From Sepiola atlantica (taxonomy: Eukaryota > Mollusca > Cephalopoda > Sepiida > Sepiolidae): 64,000 bases of DNA. The stretch lies in assembly GCA_963556195.1 (NCBI GenBank), contig OY744523.1, forward strand, positions 76,248,445 through 76,312,444. The letters run 5' to 3'. Of this stretch, positions 11,791 through 20,570 are shown one piece after another. Within the stretch, counting starts at the first letter, position 1. The number at the start of each line of letters is the position of its first letter. The translations under genes were made by a program, and so were the position numbers. Under the pieces are notes generated by a model. It saw only the letters and a program-made list of their open reading frames with translations. It made no database searches and was not told where the DNA came from.

Positions 11791-12387
11791 GAAGAATAAT
11801 ATTTTATTCTTCTCCGACTGTGTAGAGAATAATACAAAACAAAATGGCTGCCAGATATAGACCGCAGCAAAAAAACAGTTTCACAGGGAATATAAATTAA
11901 GTTAAGTTTTATTTTAATATTATGTTAAATATATGATTGGTGTTTAGAATATTAGTGTAATGTTGGTTAGGTGTATGGTGTTCGATAAACTGTTATTTTT
12001 GATAATATATATATATCATTTTTTTATTTTATTTATTTATTTTTTTTTTTTATATTTGAATATTTACTTTGTTTTATCTTCGTATTTTTAATTTGTTTAT
12101 CTTTCTATCGTAATTTAAGAATTTTAATATAAATTAAAGTAATTAGTCTCATATTTTAAATATTCTAGATCTATCTACTTATCGATTTCGATTATCATCT
12201 ATTAAAGAAGTGTTATTAATTACTAATTGTGAGTTTCGTCAAATTAGATTAACGAATTAACTTATTAACTTGATATATTTATTATAAGATAAAGGGGAGT
12301 AACTCTGGATTTTTTAAAATATTTTTTTTTTTATAATTAATTTTTTTTTTTAAATTTTTTTTTAATTTTATAAAATCTTTTTTTTTT
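11791..12387. other. No gene seen
   Basis: Very AT-rich with long T runs; no coding or repeat signal beyond that. Confidence 0.5.
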
Positions 12388-12770
12388 GGTGGAGATCTGT
12401 ATAACAATATTAGTATATATATACAACATATATACACAAATGCATATATACATATATATATACATATCTATGTATTATTGTTTGTTTAATTGTTTATCTA
12501 TATATATTCATCAATTTCTTTACATATTTGTTTGTTTTTGTTTTTTTTGTTTTTTTTTAATTTTTTATAATCTTTTTTTTTTGGTGGAGATCTGTATAAC
12601 AATATTAGTATATATATACAACATATATACACAAATGCATATATACATATATATATACATATCCATGTATTATTGTTTGTTTAAATGTTTATCTATATAT
12701 ATTCATCAATTTCTTTACATATTTGTTTGTTTGTTTTTTTTTTTTTTTTTTTTTTTTGTTTTGTTTTTTT
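12388..12770. repeat. 195-bp tandem duplication
   Basis: GGTGGAGATCTGTATAAC starts at 12388 and again at 12583. The two units are nearly identical across their non-T-rich part, including the internal ATATAC tracts and TTCATCAATTTCTTTACA. The second unit ends in long T runs. Confidence 0.95.
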
Positions 12771-12889
12771 TTTTTTTATTTTTTTTTTATTATTATTATT
12801 TACTTGTTTAATTTATTTTATGAATTATTTATTTAATATTTGCATGTTATTTGTATACATTCTATATGTGTTTGGATTTATTAATTAAT

Positions 12890-13204
12890 AATGCTAGGTT
12901 ATGGAGTGACTTATTTTGGTGGGTTAGACGAGTATGCTGAATATGGTTTTTGGTTTGTGGTTGAAAGTGTGTAAGGATGGAAGTTCATATGGGGAGGGGC
13001 CTGTTTGATTGTTTGGGTGTATGGTGAGTTTATTATGGGAGGTGAGTAATGAGTGAAATGGTGGAAACGGACTCTGTTAAGTGTTAGATATGGGGGTTGG
13101 TTGGTGGATGGGGGGTAGATATTATAGAATGAAAGGTGAGTAGAGCTCGTGACGTTGATTGAGTGAGGGGTTTAATCTGGAGATGAGGATTGATTCTGTG
13201 ATTC

Positions 13205-13205
<1 letters not shown>
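12890..13205. other. G/T-rich unassigned sequence
   Basis: About 300 bp with a strong G and T bias on the plus strand. In composition it resembles the G/T-rich part of the palindrome arm at 17.5-17.8 kb, but no convincing alignment was found by eye. Confidence 0.4.

Positions 13206-13246
<41 letters not shown>
13206..13246. repeat. (TA)n(GA)n microsatellite
   Basis: A TA run turning into a GA run; the same order occurs at 49.2 and 49.65 kb. Confidence 0.95.
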
Positions 13247-13258
13247 TGGATTTGGGTA

Positions 13259-13335
13259 TATTTACATTGGGTGTACAAGTACTGAGTTAAAGGCCAGATA
13301 CAGTAACCACTAATTGTATAGTAACCACTAATTGT
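13259..13335 (+). repeat. 59-bp dispersed repeat, copy 2, with 18-bp end duplication
   Basis: Positions 13259-13317 are identical to 10401-10459. The last 18 bp (GTAACCACTAATTGTATA type) are then duplicated in tandem. Confidence 0.85.
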
Positions 13336-13533
13336 ATAAAAATATATAGATATAGATATATATATATATATTTTTTTTTTCCTTAACTTCTTTTCTGAAG
13401 GGTGACTTATTTTCGATGACGCAATCTTGGAGTGGATTGCATTCAGTCTTTTTTGTGTTTTATTTTCTCTTCTATTGCTGAAACATCAAAAATTCGGCAC
13501 ATTTAAGTTTACATTAGTGAAACGGCCATAAAT

Positions 13534-13800
13534 ATGAAATACCTCATTTATAAACACAAGCAGGACTGCAAACACAACAATCTCACTAAGGCACTAGTCT
13601 TACACAAAAAAACATTTACCCACAATTTTGATTTAAAAAAGCTCACCCTCCTCAAGACTGAATACTTTCTTCTACGTCGCAAATGCATCGAAAGCGCTAT
13701 AATACTTCTCTCATATTCATCTAAAATAAACCTCAGACTCAGATATTCTTCCTTAAGCAAACATCTGACAAAACCCTCACTTAAAAACTGCAATCTATAG
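13534..13800 (+). pseudogene. Penelope-like element, GIY-YIG C-terminal fragment
   Basis: An 88-codon frame ends in TAG and encodes the distal half of a GIY-YIG-type endonuclease domain. Visible pieces are an Asn-Leu-Thr-Lys-Ala-Leu-Val-Leu-His segment, a THNFDLKKLTLLKTE stretch, and the RRKCIESAII segment whose Glu corresponds to the conserved GIY-YIG catalytic glutamate. The amino-terminal GIY and YIG strands and the reverse transcriptase are absent upstream, so this is a 5'-truncated copy. About 220 bp downstream lies the CTGANGA-hairpin-GAAAC tail motif (14019-14047), the same arrangement as in the copies at 35 kb and 52.7 kb. In intact elements this domain nicks target DNA to prime reverse transcription. 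The start codon is simply the first ATG in the surviving frame. The family is recognised from pattern memory, not from a database search. Confidence 0.7.
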
Positions 13801-14018
13801 CGCCATTTTTTTTACCACACTTCATCCATATTTTTCTCCCTCTCGGATTTATTTACTTTTTAAATATATTTATCTATTTTATTTTAGCGTTTCTCTGCCC
13901 GCCCGTTTTATTATTATTTCATTTTTCAAATAGTTAAACGCGCGCTAATGACGTTTTCTCTGTGCGTTCGTTTTCCTATGTTTTTACCCTTGTTAAATAA
14001 ATTAACATCTTCACTTTT

Positions 14019-14047
14019 CTGAAGACGTTCGTTGATCCGAACGAAAC
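14019..14047 (+). other. Penelope 3'-tail hairpin motif
   Basis: CTGAAGA is followed by CGTTCG, a 5-6 nt loop, CGAACG and AAAC, so the hairpin stem is perfect for 6 bp. It lies 3' of the GIY-YIG fragment in the same orientation. Confidence 0.65.
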
Positions 14048-14174
14048 CGGTAAAATATCTCGTTTCTTGATGATTTTTCCTGTATTTAATTTTTTTTTTC
14101 GTTTGTCTTTTTTCACTCATCTTGTATTTCACGGCATTTTATTTTTATGATATATCGTGCATTTTACCCCCCCC

Positions 14175-14262
<88 letters not shown>
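14175..14262. repeat. (CA)n(TA)n microsatellite
   Basis: A C run and CA units lead into about 40 TA units. It directly abuts the inverted-repeat element at 14265. Confidence 0.95.
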
Positions 14263-14263
<1 letters not shown>

Positions 14264-14300
14264 TTAAAAGAAATAAACTAAACGCACATCAAGGCTGTCC

Positions 14301-14342
14301 GCATTATAAATTATTTCGCTCTAGATGGGTCTCATCAGACGC
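14301..14342 (-). ncRNA. Hammerhead ribozyme, decayed copy
   Basis: On the minus strand the order is GCGT, CTGATGA, GACC, CATCTA, GAGC, GAAA, TAATTTATA, ATGC. Stem I (GCGT/ATGC) and the core match the plus-strand copy at 15412, but stem II is broken (GACC against GAGC). Combining the two copies predicts an ancestral GACC/GGTC stem, a perfect 4 bp. Confidence 0.5.
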
Positions 14343-14619
14343 ATACACAACCACATTTCGGAACTGAATGATGAGAAAAAACGTTACACACCGTCTTAAA
14401 ATAATTTTTTTATAATATATAAATAAAATAAATTCATAAAAAATGGAGGAAAAAAGGAAGACATTCCCGTTGGTAATTGGTCGCTTGTGAGAAAGAAGAG
14501 AAGCGTGAAGTAAGAGACAATGTTAGAGTAAAAGGCCACGATGTCTAGTCGTGGTTTTCTGTGATGGTAATCGTGAAAAAGAAGGGAAGAAGAAAAGGGG
14601 GGTATAAGAACAAGACATT

Positions 14620-15030
14620 TACCCCCTTCTTAATGCGAAGTGTATTTTAAATATTGAAAGGACATTAAGAATATTCGCGCTTAAAAGTTCGATTAAAATT
14701 TAGTTTACCAAAATAATTATATAACAAAAAATGTGGAATATTTTACAGTGTAAACATTACAATGCGTAGAATGCGACGAAACCCACAAAATATCCATTTA
14801 CAACTCATCACCCTCCCCCGTCGCTAATAGTTGGGAAAAAAATGTCCCCCTCCCCTTTTTTAAGTAAAGTACATTTTAAATGTAGGAAAGAAATTCACGA
14901 TAAAATGTCGATTAAAACTTAGTTGACAAAAGTAATTATGACACTTCGGAATATATTTCAGTTCAGAGAGTATAATGCGAAGAACGAGATGAAACCCACA
15001 AAATGTCTATCTACAATTTAGTATCTTGTT
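14620..15030 (+). repeat. Two direct copies of an about 190-bp unit
   Basis: 14620-14815 and 14845-15030 share, in order, a CCCC-rich start, AAGT..ATTTTAAAT, GATTAAAAYTTAGTT, AATTAT, and ACGAAACCCACAAAAT versus ATGAAACCCACAAAAT. They lie within the inverted-repeat element. Confidence 0.7.
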
Positions 15031-15411
15031 CCTAATGATAAAAAAATATATTATTTACGTCAACTAAATTTTAATCGAAATTTTAAGCGCGAATATTTTT
15101 AAAGTCCTTTCAACATTTAAAATAGACTTTGTATTAAAAAGGGGTCAAATTTCTTATTCTTACCTTAGTCCCTCCCTTTTTACGATTATCATCACAGAAA
15201 ACCACGACTCTTTTACTAGAACATGGTCTCTTACTTCCCCCTTCTTTCTTTCTCACAAGCGACTAATTATCAACGGGAATTTTTTCCTTGTTTTCCTCCA
15301 TTTTTTCTTTCTTTCTTTTTATTTATTTATTCATACATTTTTTTCGCATTTATTTTAAGACGGTGTGTAACGTTTTTTCTCATCATTCAGTTCCGAAATG
15401 TGGCTGTGTAC

Positions 15412-15453
15412 GCGTCTGATGAGATCCATCTTGGTCGAAATATATTATAATGC
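15412..15453 (+). ncRNA. Hammerhead ribozyme candidate, type I, short stem III
   Basis: The sequence contains all invariant parts in order. Stem I 5' strand GCGT (15412-15415); core CTGATGA (15416-15422); stem II GATC (15423-15426) with loop CATCTT and GGTC (15433-15436), 4 bp with one G-U; core GAAA (15437-15440). Stem III pairs ATA (15440-15442) with TAT (15446-15448) around a 3-nt loop. A49 is the predicted cleavage nucleotide, giving an ATA cleavage triplet (15447-15449). Stem I closes with ATGC (15450-15453). The sister copy on the minus strand keeps stem I and the core and varies in stem II. Hammerheads with short stem III are known in Penelope-like retroelements; the activity of this one is inference. 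A 4-bp stem I is short, so loop contacts or flanking pairing would be needed. Confidence 0.6.
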
Positions 15454-15533
15454 CAACAACTCTCGTGTGTGTTTAGTTTATTTTTTTAAATGTATTTATT
15501 CTCATCGAAACCATTCAACTCTGAACACACACA

Positions 15534-15535
<2 letters not shown>

Positions 15536-15579
<44 letters not shown>
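15536..15579. repeat. (CA)n(TA)n microsatellite
   Basis: Short CA run followed by TA units. Confidence 0.95.
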
Positions 15580-15581
<2 letters not shown>

Positions 15582-15811
15582 GCAGAAACACGTATCCATG
15601 TCTTCCTTTTGCGCGCGCAAAAATTAATTCATAAATTAATTAAAGAATGTATATATACAAAAATATGTTTATAAATTAATTAATACAAAAATGTATATAT
15701 ACACAAATTGATGACACGTCCGATAAAGGGCGATTAAAAAAAATGCGGACCTCTGCATATTCTTAAATAAATAAACCACACATGATAGCGACATAATAGA
15801 AACGCACCGCT

Positions 15812-16196
15812 AAAAAAATATTTCTTTTATTTGAAAAAAAAGTCTCCCATCTTATAATCTTTTTTTTTTTTAAATCTGATTTCATATTTTTACGAAAGGA
15901 TGCTTTAAATTCTAGCCCAACTACTTTCATAAATACATAAACGTGTCAGCGTGGTTCTACAGAGATCCCGACATTAAAACTATCACTCTATTACCAGCAA
16001 GAGGACTGACCGGGATTCTTCGTTTCGTCGGCGTTGGCGATAGAGATATCTCAACCATGAAAAAGGAAAAGAAAAAAGTGTATATTCATTGAAGAAAGCA
16101 TGTCTGCTCAAATATATTTGATTAACATAAAAAATAAATGTTTATTTCATTTGAAACCTAATCTCGCATCTTGTAATGTTTTTAAAATATGATTTT

Positions 16197-16199
<3 letters not shown>
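15812..16199 (+). repeat. Direct repeat pair, about 70-80 bp
   Basis: 15812-15895 and 16131-16199 share TTATTTSAWTTGAAA, CTCSCATCTTRTAAT and a T-rich end, about 300 bp apart. Diverged. Confidence 0.55.

Positions 16200-16270
<71 letters not shown>
16198..16270. repeat. (CA)n(TA)n microsatellite
   Basis: CA units followed by TA units. Confidence 0.95.
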
Positions 16271-16274
<4 letters not shown>

Positions 16275-17133
16275 CTTGTTACAAATATCCAGGGGGTATG
16301 AATCCGAAGGAAGTTGAAACCGGGTTCATGAGAGTGCTCAATGAAAATTCAGAGCAAAATATATATTTTTTGATTTTATTCCATTAGTTGCGACAAAACA
16401 AGTTTTGTTTCATTGGCGCAAATAGCGACCAACTCACGGGCTAGCGATGGAATTCAAATGGCATACGTTTTAACTTCACCTTAACGGGAGATTGAAAATT
16501 GAAAATACATTGGAGGGGGAGGGGGACAGAGTTGGGGCTTTGTCTATAACGGTGACATGGGACATGAGAGGGGAGGGGGGAGGACCCCAACAAGTCGTGT
16601 TTCAAATTATTGCGTGTGAGGTTTTCACGTGTTTGTGCTGTGATGATCTCAATTTCGGCCGGGGTGGGAGGAAGGGAGATGGGGCGACGGCTAGAGTGAG
16701 TTAAATTTAAAATGAGAATAAAATTATGATTATAACCGTCATTCCTATTTTATTTTAAGTAATTATCATGTGGATAAAAAATGTTTGATAATTTTAATTT
16801 AGGGTATGAATTGCTACTTCTGCATTTTATTTATTTTATTTTAATGTTTTGTTTATTATTTGTAGTGAATTTTGTTGTGATTATATTTTTTTTAAATTGT
16901 GATTATATTATACTGAGATCAATACTAGTGGAATCATTTTATAAGAGAAGTTTCATGGTGTTACCAGTTTTAGCATTAACAAAACCGATTATGATAACAA
17001 TGATAACGCCTGCCAATCATACCTACGATAGTCGCAGTGATAATAGCCTTAATAAAAGCCTTAATAAAAATAAAAATAAAGATAAATATAAATAAAATTA
17101 GAATAAAAATAGAAATAACAAGTTTGTAAGAAT

Positions 17134-17136
<3 letters not shown>

Positions 17137-17167
<31 letters not shown>

Positions 17168-17188
17168 GTATTAAAAATAGTATTAAAA

Positions 17189-17252
<64 letters not shown>
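17137..17252. repeat. (TAA)n microsatellite in left palindrome arm
   Basis: TAA units interrupted by TAGTATTAAAAATAGTATT. The mirror tract is at 18699-18843 with a different length. Confidence 0.95.
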
Positions 17253-17256
<4 letters not shown>

Positions 17257-18698
17257 TCACCAGCATTACCATCTTGCTACTTGTGAAGTCATTGGGCGAA
17301 ATAAGTCGACAAGTGATGGTAGGCTTTTTTGTTCTACTACCAATGACAAGGACTAAGTACCAGTTAATAATTAAGTGTTCAAGATAGTGATCGAAGGGTT
17401 AAGTAATTGAGATTAGATTAGTCCAAGTGATATCAGTGTTAATAGCTGTCCCAGTTATGGGTTTATGTTAGAATTGGTAGTATGGCTGAGAGGCTATTGA
17501 GGCTGTGCATTATAGGTAGTACGTAGAGATTTGATGTTATTTGTAGTTTAGAGGGGTGGTTATATATTTATAGATTCATCAGGACTTGTTGGGGTGGGAT
17601 TGGGTGGTAAATTTGGGTGGGTGGGTAGGGGGTAATAGTGTGTTTTGGGGTAGTGTATAGTTTGGTGTTAATGTTATCATTCATTTTTGTAAAAAAAAGT
17701 TTTTTTGTTTTTTTTTTAAATTTTATTTTTAAGTTATGTGGGGTTGGTGTGGGGTTAAGGTGGGGTATGTGGGTTGCTAAGGAGGTAGAGTCTACTATGT
17801 TTACAGTTGATGGATGTCTCTTGTTTTCTATTTAGGAGTTTGTTTTTGTCCTTAAAGCGGAAATTTCCAGTTTTTCATTTAAGCATAATCTACATGGAGA
17901 GTTTATTGATTTGCAGGTGCTGGATTTTTTCAAGATTTTCCACTTTATTATGGCCAAACTGGACTTACACTACACTACCACAAAATAAAAACCAAAAAAG
18001 AAAATCTTGAAAAAATCCAGCACCTGCAAATAAATAAACTCTCCATGTAGATTATGCTTAAATGAAAAACTGGAAATTATCCGCTTTAAGGACAAAAACA
18101 AACTCCTAAATAGAAAACAAGAGACATCCACCAACTGTAAACATAGTAGACTCTACCTCCTTAGCAACTCACATACCCCACCTTAACCCCACACCAACCC
18201 CACATAACTTTAAAAAAATAAAAAATAAAAAAAATAAAAAAATTTTTTTTTACAAAAATGAATGATAACATTAACACCCCACTATACACTACCCCAAAAC
18301 ACACTATTACCCCCTACCCACCCACCCAAATTTACCACCCAATCCCACCCCAACAAGTCCTGATGAATCTATAAATATATAACCACCCCTCTAAACTACC
18401 AATAACATCTAATCTCTACGTACTACCTATAATGCACAGCCTCAATAGCCTCTCAGCCATACTACCAATTCTAACATAAACCCATAACTGGGACAGCTAT
18501 TAACACTGATATCACTTGGACTAATCTAATCTCAATTACTTAACCCTTCGATCACTATCTTGAACACTTAATTATTAACTGGTACTTAGTCCTTGTCATT
18601 GGTAGTAGAACAAAAAAGCCTACCATCACTTGTCGACTTATTTCGCCCAATGACTTCACAAGTAGCAAGATGGTAATGATGGTGATATTTATCATTAT

Positions 18699-18724
18699 TA
18701 CTATTATTATTATTATTATTATTA

Positions 18725-18756
<32 letters not shown>

Positions 18757-18769
18757 CTATTTTTTATAC

Positions 18770-18843
<74 letters not shown>
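18699..18843. repeat. (TTA)n/(T)n microsatellite in right palindrome arm
   Basis: Mirror of 17137-17252, but with an expanded T run in place of part of the trinucleotide tract. It shows divergence of the two arms. Confidence 0.95.
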
Positions 18844-18845
<2 letters not shown>

Positions 18846-19620
18846 ATTCTTACAAACTTGTTATTTCTATTTTTATTCTAATTTTATTTATATTTATCTT
18901 TATTATTATTTTTATTAAGGCTTTTATTAAGGCTATTATCACTGCGACTATCGTAGGTATGATTGGCTGGCGTTATCATTGTTATCATAATCGGTTTTGT
19001 TAATGCTAAAACTGGTAACACCATGAAACTTCTCTTATAAAATGATTCCACTAGTATTGATCTCAGTATAATATAATCACAATTAAAAAAAAATATAATC
19101 ACAACAAAATTCACTACAAATAATAAACAAAACATTAAAATAAAATAAATAAAATGCAGAAGTAGCAATTCATACCCTAAATAAAAATTATCAAACATTT
19201 TTTATCCACATGATAATTACTTATTAGAATTAAAATAAAATAGGAATGACGGTTATAATCATAATTTTATTCTCATTTTAAATTTAACTCACTCTAGCCG
19301 TCGCCCCATCTCCCTTCCTCCCACCCCGGCCGAAATTGAGATCATCACAGCACAAACACGTGAAAACCTCACACGCAATAATTTGAAACACGACTTGTTG
19401 GGGTCCTCCCCCCTCCCCTCTCATGTCCCATGTCACCGTTATAGACAAAGCCCCAACTCTGTCCCCCTCCCCATCCAATGTATTTTCAATTTTCAATCTC
19501 CCGTTAAGGTGAAGTTAAAACGTATGCCATTTGAATTCAATCGCTAGCCCGATGAGTTGGTCGCTATTGGCGCCAATAAAACAAAACTTGTTTTGTCGCA
19601 ACTAATGGAATAAAATCAAA

Positions 19621-19692
<72 letters not shown>
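19621..19692. repeat. (TA)n(TG)n microsatellite
   Basis: TA run followed by TG run; directly abuts the outer end of the palindrome. Confidence 0.95.
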
Positions 19693-20217
19693 AATGCATA
19701 TTACTTTCAGTAGTTAAACACATTGACAACGGCTGCCTTTAAATAGAATTCATTTCTCGATGATTCACCGGGTTGTTGATAACAGCCGTATGGGCACTTC
19801 AGTTTGAAACATGATTGGTGTTCTGGTGTTCGAGTCGGGCGACCGGTATGAATAATTCCTGTCTACACTGACGATTCCCGAAAGAGTGAATCGTATACGT
19901 ATGTAGATAAAAACAAAAATGTACAATTATTTGTCGTCTCCTAAAATCTAGGCTGGGCTTTGTAATGAGTAGTATAAACACATACGTTATCGTGGCTTCA
20001 ATGCATGTTCCTTTCAGTAGCGGAACACTTTGACGACGGCTGCCTTTATATAGAATTAATCTCTCGCTGATTTACCGGGTTATTGACAAAGGCTATGTGG
20101 GCTAAGACGTTAGAACTAGAGTTTGAAACATAACTAGAGGTTTTGGGTTTCGATAAAATAATTATTGCCTACACTGACGATTCCCGAAAGGATGAAACGT
20201 ATACGTATCTATATGGA

Positions 20218-20222
<5 letters not shown>
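19691..20222 (+). repeat. Tandem pair of about 230-bp retroelement tails
   Basis: Copies at 19691-19917 and 19998-20222 share CAATGCAT, CTTTCAGTAG, GACRACGGCTGCCTTTA, ACCGGGTT, AGTTTGAAACAT and CTACACTGACGATTCCCG, ending in CGTATACGTAT. Each ends with the CTGACGA-hairpin-GAA(A) motif (19868-19891, decayed; 20174-20199, with GAAAC). They look like two 5'-truncated 3' ends of the same retroelement family. Confidence 0.7.
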
Positions 20223-20262
<40 letters not shown>

Positions 20263-20339
20263 TTTTGTGTCTATTTTCGGTTTAAACATGTTATCACATT
20301 AAAACATATCTAAATAAATGACTAAACATCTTATACAAA

Positions 20340-20380
<41 letters not shown>
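20219..20380. repeat. Two (TA)n microsatellites
   Basis: TA runs at 20219-20262 and 20343-20380 with AT-rich sequence between. Confidence 0.95.
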
Positions 20381-20382
<2 letters not shown>

Positions 20383-20439
20383 TAATATGTTTAAAAAGCA
20401 ATGCATAGTGCCGGAAATATCAAAATAATAACGTGAGGG

Positions 20440-20570
20440 GACTTACTATTATTTTTGTTTAAATCTTACATAACAGCAAATGTGCTGTCGGCTGTGTGTG
20501 TGTTGTCTGGATGATGATTAAAAATCATATATTTAATATTTCGGGGAAATCTTCGCTTGGTCAAATATAA
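20440..20570 (+). repeat. Dispersed repeat family B, copy 2
   Basis: Matches 11643-11790 in order: GACTTACTATT, CTTACATAACAGCAA, TGATTAAAAATCA, ATATTTCGGG. Confidence 0.7.

Larger units (their letters stand above)
14265..15515. mobile_element. 1.25-kb inverted-repeat element carrying hammerhead motifs
   Basis: The left arm (14265-about 14720) and right arm (about 15055-15515) are inverted copies of each other, about 450 bp each. Shared words include CATTCAGTTCCGAAATGTGG, CGTTTTTTCTCATCATTCAG and CGACTAAT or CGACCAAT. The spacer contains a second direct copy of the inner arm segment. Both arms end next to a CA/TA or CA-containing microsatellite. Each arm carries the hammerhead-type core, on the minus strand at the left and the plus strand at the right. 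No protein frame of note is inside. I infer a non-autonomous retroelement or fold-back derivative of a ribozyme-bearing terminal repeat, as known for Penelope-like elements; the parent is not established. Confidence 0.75.
16368..19622. mobile_element. 3.25-kb near-perfect palindrome
   Basis: The left arm (about 16368-17939) and right arm (about 18000-19622) are reverse complements with only scattered substitutions and length differences in the internal TAA tract. The unpaired centre is about 60 bp (17940-17999), starting CCACTTTATTATGGCC. Mirror-image frames of 70 and 104 codons occur in both arms (16492-16704 with 19284-19496, and 16781-17095 with 18884-19198); they are low-quality frames over G-rich and AT-rich sequence and show no known domain. 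Inner segments (about 17730-17940) resemble 63290-63500. No transposase is seen. It could be a fold-back transposon, two head-to-head copies of one non-autonomous element, or an inverted duplication formed during replication. An assembly artefact is possible, but the scattered differences between the arms argue against simple read-through duplication. Confidence 0.85.

Noticed and set aside
16492..17095. Duplicated conserved proteins of 70 and 104 residues
   Set aside because: The apparent conservation is only the mirror of the palindrome arms; composition follows G-rich and AT-rich DNA.
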